From NCBI GenBank assembly GCA_034387635.1, contig JAOANU010000008.1, forward strand, positions 558,001 through 622,000: 64,000 bases of DNA, read 5' to 3'. Shown here piece by piece: positions 45,787 to 54,781 of the stretch. The stretch comes from Rhodosporidiobolus odoratus (taxonomy: Eukaryota > Basidiomycota > Microbotryomycetes > Sporidiobolales > Sporidiobolaceae). The position numbers were made by a program, and so were the translations under genes. The first letter of the stretch is position 1; each line of letters starts with the position of its first letter. The notes below the pieces were generated by a model. That model had not been told where the DNA came from. It made no database searches and saw only the letters and a program-made list of their open reading frames with translations.

Positions 45787-45838
45787 GAGTCCGTCGGACT
45801 CGGCTGGACTCGCCCTGCCAAAAAAATTCCGAGTCCGG
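45787..45838. repeat. Right subterminal GAGTCCG cluster of Crypton
   Basis: GAGTCCGTCGGACTC (inverted repeat with a 1-nt centre, 45787-45801), GGACTCG (45806-45812) and CCGAGTCCGG (45829-45838). These mirror the motifs at the left end and lie within 75 bp of the element boundary. Confidence 0.65.
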
Positions 45839-45848
45839 ATTGACGGGT

Positions 45849-45858
45849 TTGAGAAGGT
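45849..45858 (+). repeat. Right 10-bp direct repeat of Crypton (TTGAGAAGGT)
   Basis: Second copy of the 10-bp repeat. It is followed by CCGCC as in the uninterrupted copy at 16531-16545, so the host sequence resumes here. Confidence 0.9.
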
Positions 45859-45900
45859 CCGCCACGGGGTTTAGCGCGCATGGACGGGATGGGAACATAC

Positions 45901-45972
45901 GAGCCTGGTTTTAAGACCTACAGCGAAGTCCTTGGCAGTGTGAGCGTGATTGAGGGTAGCAGCGCCAGATGT
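45901..45972 (-). pseudogene. Module gene 1, locus 3, exon 1 without ATG
   Basis: 24 codons matching exon 1 of locus 1 (SGAATLNHAHTAKDFAVGL), one codon shorter, followed by a GTATGT donor. The start position reads ACA instead of ATG. Exon 2 is 3.8 kb away, past the Crypton. Confidence 0.65.
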
Positions 45973-46651
45973 GGCGTGGTTAGGAGTGAAGACTCGAGTG
46001 AGGTGGTAAAGAAGCGGGGAGGAAGGAAGAGAGACATTGGTACGGGCTGACGGGGGCCTGTTATACCCCCACCATGTTTGATACGAGGGGTAGCAAACAA
46101 CGCGACGCGCATCCTAGATGGGAGTAGACTGAAGTGGCGCAAGCTGAAACCGGATGGAAAGCAAATCGACCTCGAACCCGTCACCGCTTGCTCTCACCCC
46201 CTGACCCTGCTTGTCATGCCCGCCCGGGGTGCTCAAGGCCCTCTGTACACCAGCAGCGGGCAGTGAGTACCGGCACAGACAGCCGAGAGTGCGCACGAGG
46301 CAACGCAGCCTTCTTTAGCGGTTGAAAGATGATCTACTTCTGCTTTCTCCCTCTCTGCTGAGTGCATGCTGGTGCTCAGCGCTTCTTGAATGGTAGCCAA
46401 GGCGCAGCGGAGAGTACCTGGGGTCTGTTTGCGGACTGGGTTGATCACATTCCGAGCGCCACTCCAACTTGGCTGTCGCGTTCTCCGTTTCGATCGTCCT
46501 GACACCTCTTTGCTTACGTAGCTGTAGCGTGTACTCCTGGTATGAACCATGGCACGCATCGAAGAGGAGCCCTACCCTCCCTCCGTTCCTCTCTCTCTTC
46601 CATTTCAATCTCCTCGCCGTGCATCAACCTTGCGACTTTCTCAGCAACTCC
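45973..46651. promoter_or_regulatory. Shared divergent promoter of module locus 3
   Basis: 679 bp between the gene 1 start position and the gene 2 ATG. The gene 1 TATA box has decayed to GGTATAACAGG (around 46062-46067, minus strand) but keeps its distance of about 90 bp. Confidence 0.55.
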
Positions 46652-47403
46652 ATGCCTGTCGTCACTCTCTCCAGCAACCTCGTCAACGAGGTCAGGGGGG
46701 CCTCTCTCCCTGGACGCCAATCCTCGAACGAGCTGTCTAGCGTGCGTTACCCTTCCGTCTCCCCCTTGCGCTACTCGCTAGCTGACCTTTTTCCCTCCTG
46801 CTCTCCCCGGCAGTATAACAGACTGCGCCTCTCAACTTCGAGTATCGACTCCTTCGGCCCCTCGGACGCTCAAGTCCTCGTTCACAACTACGAAGCTGAC
46901 CTCGAGCAAGAAGAAGCTGCCGCCCTCGCGATGGAACAAGCCAGGGCCGACGACTGGGCTCAGCGGACTTCCCTTTCGGTTCGAACCATCGATCAGACTA
47001 CTACGTACATGAGGTCTGAGGCGCAAAAGAGCCGGGAACGCCGTCGTGGCTTGAGGCCTCTTCAGATGGTATGCGCGTTTGGTCTCATTCTTCCGTTACC
47101 AGACCCTGACAGACCTCTATGTGTACGCAGGCGTTTACCAGTACCTCCATCACGACTGCTGCATCCTGCCGCATGTCCGTCCACCCTGCCCGTGACCCTT
47201 CCCTCCGCCCCTTCATTCCGAGCCGCGCCTCGTCCGACTCCACCCTCTCCTCCCTTTCTTCCTCCTCTTCGACTTCGTCTTCTACATCCGCATCTTCAGC
47301 GTCTACCACCCCTACTGTCCCCTCGCCGCTCGGCGTCGACGACCTGCTCGCAAAATCGCCCGACTCGAGACAAGCATGGCCGAGCAAATCCACCCCGAGG
47401 TGA
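46652..47403 (+). pseudogene. Module gene 2, locus 3 copy, frameshifted
   Basis: Exon 1 (MPVVTLSSNLVNEVRGASLP) and exon 2 (acidic helix DLEQEEAAALAMEQARADDW) follow the same plan as the other copies. The basic patch at the start of exon 2 is changed: SKRKRL has become YNRLRL, so the probable nuclear signal is lost. In exon 3 one C is missing in CTCGCAAAATCGCC (CTCGCCAAAATCGC in locus 1). The frame therefore leaves the coiled-coil helix and ends at SKSTPR. Without that deletion the frame would run on through the same helix as locus 2. The deleted base and the altered patch point to a decaying copy. Confidence 0.6.
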
Positions 47404-47645
47404 TCTTGGTTTTCGAGAAGCAGATTATGGGTTGCGTCGAGAAGATCAAGCAGCTCGACGATGGCTACGTTGGCGAGTGCTGAAGGGGAGAAGTCGGAAG
47501 AAAGGCTCTCAGTAGGTTGTACGATATTCTTATCGTGTATATGGCGTTCTTGCTGTTGTCATCTGTGCTATGCGAACATGAAACAAGCTCCTGAAGTGTC
47601 GTTAGAGAGAGAGAAAGGAAGCGCCGTTTGCCTTGGGAGCATGAG

Positions 47646-47856
47646 GAGCGCGGCGCCAGAACCGAAGGCCGATCTCGAGACCCCTCGATGGCTGCTGATG
47701 CCACTCCCCCTCTGAGCCCTCACGGGCGCGGGAAAAGCACCTGACACTTGACCCTTGACGTTACGAGTAAGGAAGCTGATGTTTGCCCTTTCGGCCGCAG
47801 CACACGGAGTTTGAGGACATCCGACGATGCATTCCCTTGGCGAGCATCAGCCCGAA
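47646..47856. other. Spacer between repeat locus 3 and WDR5
   Basis: No gene seen; contains the 3' end of the minus-strand WD40 gene. Confidence 0.45.
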
Positions 47857-49844
47857 TCATCTTTCTACATCCATCCCGCTCGTGCCGTTCCCATCCACAG
47901 CCGGGGGATCCAATGCAGCTTTCGATTGCGCATCGAGATAGGCGGTGCCGGCCGGTGTTAACCAGATTTTGATTGTCGGATCCTGCCAAACGAAGAGCAG
48001 GAAACAAGGTATATGTTGTAAGAGGGAGCACAGCGGTAGGTGGTGAGGCGGGAAGGAGGTGGAAGTGCGGGGTAAGAGCAGTCAGTGTCGCGTGGACGGA
48101 GGGAAACACGTAGAGAGGCAACGAGGACATGGACGTACCTTCTCAAGTGCGCCGGTGGCAAGGATGCCCGCCGACGCGTGGTGAGCGAGAGTCATCACAA
48201 CATCTGCGGCAATGCAAAGACTGAACATGCGCCTTCTCTTTCGCCCGATGCGTTAAACCCGTCGATCGATAGTGGTACTACCGACGCTCCACGTGACCTG
48301 TCGTGCGGCGGAAGAGAAGGGCTTACCTCGGTGAGCTTCCCACACCTCAACGACCTCTCGAGACTGAATGTCCCACTTCATTACTTTGTGATCTTCGCTT
48401 CCTGCGAGGAGATAGCGGCCTGAAGGGGTGAGGACGGAGGGTATGCAGAATCTGCGAAGGAAAGCGGCGTTCAGTAACGGACCGACGAGAGATCAAAAAA
48501 AGAAGGGTTCCAGTAAGGCGAATGAGGTCGCGACAGCTCAAGGTGGAAAAAGCAGCGGATAAAGGTATCGAAGAGACATAGCTACGCACTTTCGATTGAC
48601 GTGCCCCGAATAGGTCTTGACTACCTTGTCCGCTTGGATGTCCCACAGCCTGATAGTGGAGTCGAGGGTGGAAGTGAAGAGTAATATGGAATTCGGGGTG
48701 AAGCGCACATTTGCTCTGCAAAGTATTGGCAAGAACGCAATCAGGGGGGATCTAACAGCCACGAATGGGACAGGAAGAACTGACAGTGGTACGTTATCCT
48801 CATTGGCGAGGGTCTTGAGACATTGACCTGTCGAAGTATCCCAGATGCGACTGATGCCAGGAAAAAGAGGTTAGGACTATGGCAAGAAAGATGGAGGGCA
48901 GTGGAACCGGAAACACATGTAGCCGTCCCACGATCCCGACACAAGCATCGTTCCATCGCGGCTGAACTGGACAGCGCTGACTGGTTCTGAATGAGCAGGC
49001 AGTACCCGCATGCAACGACCTGAACAGAGAGACGAAGGGTCAGGTCAAGCTTGCTAGCTAGAAGCAGCGCTTGCTGGGAAGGGGAACAGCAGCAGTCAGC
49101 GCACCTTTCTGTACGTCCCACAGCCTGACCGTCTCATCCATTCCACCACTTGCAACCACATCCCCTCTCGGACTCCAAGCAATGCAGAAGACAGCGCTCA
49201 GATGTCCTTCAAGCACTCGCTTTGCCCCTTCCGTTCCTTTCTCCTCACCCCCGTCTGTCCCGGTCGAAGTATCATGTGCTGCGTCTGGTGGTACAGCTGA
49301 AAGATCCCAGATCCGAACGGTGCGGTCGTCGGAGGCGGAGGCGAGATGGGTAGAGTCGGCAGAGAAAGCCACGTCGGAAACGCCTTGGGCATGAGAGCGT
49401 AAGGTACGATGGAGGCTGAACGATGGTAGGGAGTACAGGTGAATTGGCGAGTCGGCCGCTGCAGCAGGGAAGGGAAAACACGCATCGGCTGGGGGAAGAA
49501 ATGCGAAGAGAACGAGAAAGCTCACAAGCAGAGACTAACCACCGCCCGTCTGGGCTGAATTTGACGGATGAGACGGATTTCTTGTGGCCAGATAGCGTGA
49601 ACCGCAAGCTATAAGAGCCATCGACACCGGTCTGTGCATCACCGCCTACTCCGTCTTCAGGCTGCGCGCCGTGCGTAGCTGGCGGTGTTGCTCTACCTGA
49701 GCCTGCCGCCCGAGAGGCCTGATCCTGCGTCGGCGAAACTGTGTTCGAGTAGGTGTTGACAGGAGAGTATTGATCCAGACGAGGTCGCTTGGCTGCCGGT
49801 TCTTCGAAGTCGACGATACTCGAGGGATGTCCTTGAGGCTCCAT
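47857..49844 (-). CDS. WDR5/Swd3 WD40 protein of the COMPASS (Set1) complex
   Basis: Seven-bladed propeller that holds the histone H3-K4 methyltransferase complex together in the nucleus. The N-terminal tail has [12 protein letters not shown] (likely nuclear signal) and a disordered stretch. The blades read [57 protein letters not shown], an insert of about 35 residues, [145 protein letters not shown], and [15 protein letters not shown]. The last blades with the E-D-N-x-P...YSGH spacing are diagnostic for WDR5. Acidic insert between blades 2 and 3 is unusual in length. About seven exons. An upstream Met at 49868 would add eight residues. The start lies about 105 bp from that of ataxin-10 on the other strand. 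Confidence 0.92.
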
Positions 49845-49948
49845 CAAAACCTTTCGACTGCTCTGCACAGCTTTTGCAGCGGTTCGAGGTGATTGGGAAG
49901 CGAGGCAAGAGGCGAAGCGAAGGTTGGCTTGAACGATTGTCGACTACA
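49845..49948. promoter_or_regulatory. Very short divergent promoter, WDR5 / ataxin-10
   Basis: Only about 100 bp separate the two start codons, the tightest divergent pair in the window. No TATA box is evident. Confidence 0.45.
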
Positions 49949-52228
49949 ATGGCAGAATCCACTCCACCGACTGCTGAACAGCTCGTAAAGTACCTTGAGA
50001 GCTACAGTGTCTCAGCGGGCTCGCCAGAGGACCTTGTTCAGCTTTTGCGGCCACCTCGCCTCGGATTACGCTCGTCGCCGAATCTTAGGTCCGTTCCGCC
50101 TCACCAAGCCGTGCAGGATTTAGCTGACTCGCTCGATCATGTAGAAGCGCGTATGGTTCAACGCCTGGCTTCTGGCTGGCCCTCGCAATGGTGTGGGAGG
50201 TTGAGACAGGACGCCTTGAAGCCGACGACAAAGCTGCCATCCCTTCCACCACTGCGTTGGCCGCTTTTCTGCTCAGCTTGTGCACTCAAGAGCAGCAGAA
50301 TCAGCTACAGGCCATGTGCGCTTCGTCCGTTGTTTCTCGAAGCTCGTCCTGATCTCTTTCTTCTCGCAGCGAGCATGTCGAGCCGAAACTTCGCCGCGTT
50401 CTGCTTACCGCTTCCTCTCTTTTCAATCTGGAAGACGCCACATGTGATGCGTTCAGCCCTCCTATGCGAGAGTACACTGACCTTTTCCTACCTGCAGATC
50501 AAGGCATGACCCGAATTTGCTGTCAAGCCCTCGCAAACCTGGTGACAGGCAATGAAGCAGCTGCAGCTGACTTATTTGTTCGAAGACTTAGTCTAGAAGC
50601 GGAAGACAGCCTGCTACAGTATGTCTTCCGCTTCCGATCGGTGCGACTTGCGCTTACCGTTCCTTCCGCAGGCGTCTTCTCGCTTCTCCCGATCAGGGTA
50701 CTCTGCAAGCCATCCTCATCTTCCTGCTCAATTCGGCACATGGTAACCGAGACCGAGCGTACGTTCGTTCTACGATACTGGCTACCTCCTATTTATCAGG
50801 GGGTCCTCCTTTTCCGTAGGCTCCTTCTCGGTAGCTCGAAGACCGGCGCGGCGCTCATCGACCGGTTAATGGTCCTCGTCGGCGCACTCTTCGACGACGA
50901 GACACCCGAAGCAATCGCGCAAGAGGAGTTCTCGTCGGACGTCTTTGCCTTGACGTGCGTCACCTCATATCTGCGGCCATTCCTTACCACGCTAAGCGGC
51001 TCTTCCTCGCAGCTTCGCCATCATGCAGCAGATTATCTCTCTTGGAGTATTCTCCGAGACCTACCAAGGGCACGCTCTGTGAACTTACCTCGCTCTCCCG
51101 TGCTAAAGAACGAAACTTACTCTTCTTGACTTGTGCAGCATGCCGGGATTCGCCATCGACCCATCTCTCGTCACTATGCTCAAGATGCTGGATGGCTTCC
51201 TCGCTCTCCCCGGTCGCGCTTCTTCGCCTCCCTCTCTCGCGCTCGTCCTCTTCCTTGTCGAGCTGCTCGCTCACCTTTCTGCCCATTTGATCAACAAGGG
51301 CGCGCAAAGAGTGAGGGATGCAGCCGATGCAGCGGCATTTCAGGGCGTCGTCCTCGTGCTACACTGTCTGTGCTCTATAGGACTAGCACTGGACTGGGAA
51401 GCCGAGCAAGAAGGGCTGCAGCAGAACAAGGTCGAGCACGCGCAAGGAGAGCTGGTGGAAGGCGTTGTGCAGGTCGTCGGTACGCGCCTCTCCGCTCCTT
51501 CGCTTCAGGTGAAGTATCTCGTCTGACCATTATCCCTGCAGACCTCTTGCGATTTTCGCAAACCCTCCTCCCTCCCCCCGGTTCTACTCGAGCAACTTCC
51601 GATTCTGCCCCTTCTCCTGCCACACTTTCCCCAAAGATCGTCGAGATCAATGACTCTTCCTCGTCTACTCCTACTACAATGTCAGATCCACCGCTCGCTA
51701 TCCCTGCTCTAGCCCAGCTCCAACGAACCTGCGCCCAATTCCTCGGGATCGTTTCGTTCTCTCCACCCGGGACTACAAAGACGAGCGGGGCGACTCGAAG
51801 AGCGCAAGATCGGACAAAGGAGGCGGGAGGGCTGGGGATCTTGTTGAGTATGTGTCAGATTGATGAACGGAATCCAAGTCCGTTTTTCTTCCTTTCCTGT
51901 CCCTTCTGTCTCTATTCCAAAGCGGCCAGAACATCTTTGCTTGACAAGTTGGCGGAGCGTACCCTGGAGCTCTGCTGCGACGAGTAATTCTGACTCTTGT
52001 TCTGTCGTCCAGCCATGCGTGAGCATGCCCTCTTCGCCGTTCGCAACCTTCTCAAGGGCAACCAAGAGAACCAGGACTTCGTGTACGTCTTCCTGTTACT
52101 TGCGTCTCTTGTTGCCGAAGTATCTGCTGATGGCTTCTACCTCACACAGAGAGGGCATCAAGCCCCAGTACATGGTCGGAAAGGGGGGCGAGCTGCTAGA
52201 TCTGCCGCCGGCGTTGAGAAAGGAATAG
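49949..52228 (+). CDS. Ataxin-10 homologue (Ctr86 type, armadillo-like)
   Basis: Helical-repeat protein of the ataxin-10 family; fungal members have roles in cytokinesis and growth. Opening exon MAESTPPTAEQLVKYLESYS. Later exons include ICCQALANLVTGNEAAAADL and the helical stretches EDSLLQRLLASPDQGTLQAI-type, VLCKPSS... and LIDRLMVLVGALFDDETPEA. The C-terminal ataxin-10 domain is clear: MREHALFAVRNLLKGNQENQ-DFV, then an intron, then EGIKPQYMVGKGGELLDLPP-ALRKE at the end. These match the family's conserved EHALFAIRNLLEGN...Q block. About eight to ten exons, several short, so individual junctions upstream of 51100 are less certain. No membrane span or signal. Confidence 0.82.
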
Positions 52229-52670
52229 AAGAGGGACCCAGCAATGCTTGCTCAGTCAAACCCCTCTCGGCTCGTTGCGACGCTGTAGGGTCGACTCGTG
52301 CTCTCCGAAGATCGCAGGCTCAATTATGAGGGAGGAACACAATATCAATCTCTGATGCAGTCACTTCGAAACTGAGAACGATCGAGAGAAGCAGCGCGTA
52401 GACTGGATGTACGAATGACAACAATGCCGAGCGAGACCCATGCACAATAAGACTGATATGACACGACGATGAGGAGAAGAAGAAGGAGACCTCCGTAAAA
52501 AACCGAAAACCCGACACACGAAACCCTGCTCGAGACGACCGCTCACCCACTCCTTCCCCTGCTCGCCGCCCCACGCCAGCCCACTTCCATGCCTTTTCGC
52601 CCCGTCGCGAGTCTCCCCTTCTGCTACGCGCTGACAAACTCCATCCACCTCAAACTTTTCCCTTCAAGCG
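52229..52670. other. Convergent intergenic spacer
   Basis: Lies between ataxin-10 (+) and the Ser-rich gene (-). No gene seen. Confidence 0.5.
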
Positions 52671-53925
52671 CTAAGCAGCAAGCCCCTCCTGCGCCTGCGC
52701 CGCCTGAAGAAGAGCGGCCATGGGCTCCGACTCCGACATGATGACAATCGGCTCATAGTCAACCTGGAGCTCCTCCCTCTCCTCCGGCGCCATCTGAAGC
52801 AGAGACTCGAGGTGCTGAATCTCGTGATCACGGTCGAGAATGATGAAGGCGGAGGTGTGTGGGTAAGCGGAAAACGGAGCCGGGTCTGCGAGGGAAAGGC
52901 ACCAAGAGGGGTTGCGAGAGCGAGTCATGTCGAGCCAAGAGATCGTCAGCTGCGTTTTCTTCGGCGGCAAGGGTGGGTGCTGAAGTAGAAGTCGCCCTTG
53001 GAAGGACTTGCAGTGTCACTGGGTGACGTCGCGCCGAGAGGTACGAGTTGCCGCTCCTCTTGCTGTGCTTGATGGAGGAGGTGCTTGAGGTGTTGCACCT
53101 CAGTGTCGCGGTCAACGTCGACGGCTCGGAAAGAACGCTCACCGCTGGCATGGAGCAAAGAAATGGAGAGAGGGTGGGTGAGTGAGTCGTGAGGGAGGAG
53201 GGTGTTGTTGCTGCAGTGGGAAGCAGCAGGAAGACCATCGCTGGGCGAATTGGCGAAAAGCCGTTCAGCAGACGGGGTGAGAGGGGGAGCCTCAATGCCG
53301 CTCCCGGTGTAACCGTCGACGTGAGGATGCGCAGCGCCATTAGAAAAGGATCCGCAGGCAGGATAGTAAGCCGTCAAGAAAAGCGAGGCAGGAAAGGCGT
53401 CGAGAGGACGAGCTATGACGGTCGCGCCGGTGAATGAGGTAGCGGAAGAGGAGGGCGCCGTCGAAGCAGTGAAGTGTGTGTGAGCGGGAGCGACGGAGGT
53501 TGAGGATGAAGAGGAGCGAAAGAAGTCAAGGATTTCGCCACGGAATTTTCGGCCAATCTTATGAAGAACTCGGTCGTGCTTCTCGTTCACGGGCTTGATC
53601 TGCGTCTTGCTGCCAGCGGTTGGGGTGAAAGGCTCGGGAGTGGGTCGTCTCGAGGGGAGCAGGCGAGGGCTCGGGCGCCGACGTTGCAGGCCTGCCCTGG
53701 TCAAGATCTCGAGATGGGACAATGGCGGCGGGCGCGTCTTCGAACGGGTGTTGGTACAGCGTACGCTTGCCGGCAAGTAACTTGAAGGGCTTCATACGGT
53801 GTCCGCGCTCGCGAGCCGCCTTCTTAGCCGCCGCCATCCTGCTTTCCTGTTCATCAATCTTTGCCTTTGCATCCCGCGCTTGCCGGTTTTCATCGGCGTT
53901 GAAAAGACTTTGATGAATTTGTTCA
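52671..53925 (-). CDS. Ser/Pro-rich protein with FFR motif, family member 2
   Basis: Same plan as the gene at 9594-11448. A charged helix (DENRQARDAKAKIDEQESRM-AAAKKAARERGH) leads to RMKPFKLLAGKR, which matches RLKDLKLLAGRR of member 1. A GTACGC...GGCAG intron of 73 bp then restores frame to RRRPSPRLLPSRRPTPEPFT and HDRVLHKIGRKFRGEILDFF-R. TGATVIARPLDAFPASLF also matches member 1. The C-terminal part has AVDVDRDTEVQHLKHLLHQA-QQEERQLV and, in a final exon, FIILDRDHEIQHLESLLQMA-PEEREELQV, so a short helical unit is present twice. The joint between these two parts changes frame and needs an intron I cannot place with confidence. The first exon and start are not resolved; the given right edge is only the first clearly coding base. 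Function unknown. Confidence 0.6.
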
Positions 53926-54241
53926 ACGGGTGCGGGGTCGGCAGTGGCAAATGCGGCTCAGATGCCTACTGGCTCATCTTGCTCTAAGTCAGCGGTCCGA
54001 CGAAGAAGATGAGAAGCAAGGAAGAACCCTTTGGGGCACGCACCTTTCTCTCATAGTACAGGCCATGGGACTGAGCAGCAAAGACGAAGGACGGAAGATC
54101 TTGCAGAACGATAGACATGCATATGTCGATGTCAAAGTGATGAACGTATTCCAGATGAGTTCGTTCAACATTGAGCCTTACGAGCATCCTAAGCGAGGTA
54201 AGCGACGGTCTCTGTCCATTCTGGCTTGCTAGGTCTCCGCC
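53926..54241. other. Upstream region of family member 2
   Basis: Should contain the missing first exon of the minus gene. A minus-strand frame (about 54118 leftward, MSIVLQDLPSFVFAAQSHGL) ends at a GTGCGT donor and could be it, but no phase into the next candidate acceptor stays open. Confidence 0.35.
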
Positions 54242-54781
54242 TCATCTTGAATATTTGAACGGTGGAGGGTGAACCACCTTCGTCTTCTTCGAGCTGCCTT
54301 CGTTTAATTTGTCTGGTCCACCGCTTCCGTCTGTCGCAGTGCTAGCTGCATGTCGAATCGTACTGCGTTTGGCCTTTGTCATCATCATTCTACGCAACGG
54401 CGACTTTGTCCATTCACCTGCAGCTGCAAGTGGGGTTACAAGCGTCACATCACCACGCGTCTCTAACGACTCGATTAAGTGGAAGGAGATCGACTCACAA
54501 GACTCTGCAGCGCCATGGCACTCTGTACGGCTCTGCGGGTGCCGAAACCGCTTCATATTTGCAGGTGGACGACGGGACACGGGCATTGACGGCATCACCA
54601 TGGGACGCTGAAGGAGTGAGAGAGTTTTGCTGCACGCATACGGCACGGTCAGTGTGTCTGCAGAGAGCGGCCCTTCTGTCAGTAGCACGTGCCGCAACCG
54701 CCCAACTGATGAAACCGGGTTAATACGCTTCGCTTCTTCCTCCGGTTCTGCTGTCTTCGATGACCTTACAGAGCTTGCCAT
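54242..54781 (-). CDS. Possible small hypothetical protein, 179 codons
   Basis: Open frame starting MASSVRSSKTAEPEEEAKRI and ending with a basic, Ser/Lys-rich tail (SKKTKVVHPPPFKYSR). No similarity to a known family is recognised, and there may be introns inside. The composition is less biased to C-ending codons than in neighbouring genes. It could equally be chance open sequence. Confidence 0.3.
   Translation of the reverse strand: MASSVRSSKTAEPEEEAKRINPVSSVGRLRHVLLTEGPLSADTLTVPYACSKTLSLLQRPMVMPSMPVSRRPPANMKRFRHPQSRTECHGAAESCESISFHLIESLETRGDVTLVTPLAAAGEWTKSPLRRMMMTKAKRSTIRHAASTATDGSGGPDKLNEGSSKKTKVVHPPPFKYSR

Larger units (their letters stand above)
42105..45858 (-). mobile_element. Crypton DNA transposon (tyrosine recombinase), 3754 bp with one direct repeat
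   Basis: The element interrupts intron 1 of module gene 1 in locus 3. The left flank matches locus 1 up to GTGATTGAGAAGGT and then departs; the right flank matches again from TTGAGAAGGTCCGCC. The 10-bp direct repeats at both ends, the lack of terminal inverted repeats and the single large gene for a tyrosine recombinase with a GCR1_C-type DNA-binding domain are what Cryptons show. Its gene lies on the minus strand at 42850-45677. About 740 bp lie left of the gene and 170 bp to its right; these carry clusters of GAGTCCG near both ends. Closely matching flanks in sister copies suggest a fairly recent insertion. Confidence 0.9.
45849..47645. repeat. Repeat locus 3, right part
   Basis: Carries gene 1 exon 1, the shared promoter and gene 2, in the same orientation as locus 1. 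Similarity to locus 1 ends near 47645, after the block TGGCGTTCTTGCTGTTGTCA. Confidence 0.83.

Noticed and set aside
42105..45858. Inserted element as a cut-and-paste (hAT, Zisupton) or LTR element
   Set aside because: No terminal inverted repeats or LTRs, no DDE or reverse-transcriptase motifs; the gene has tyrosine-recombinase residues instead.
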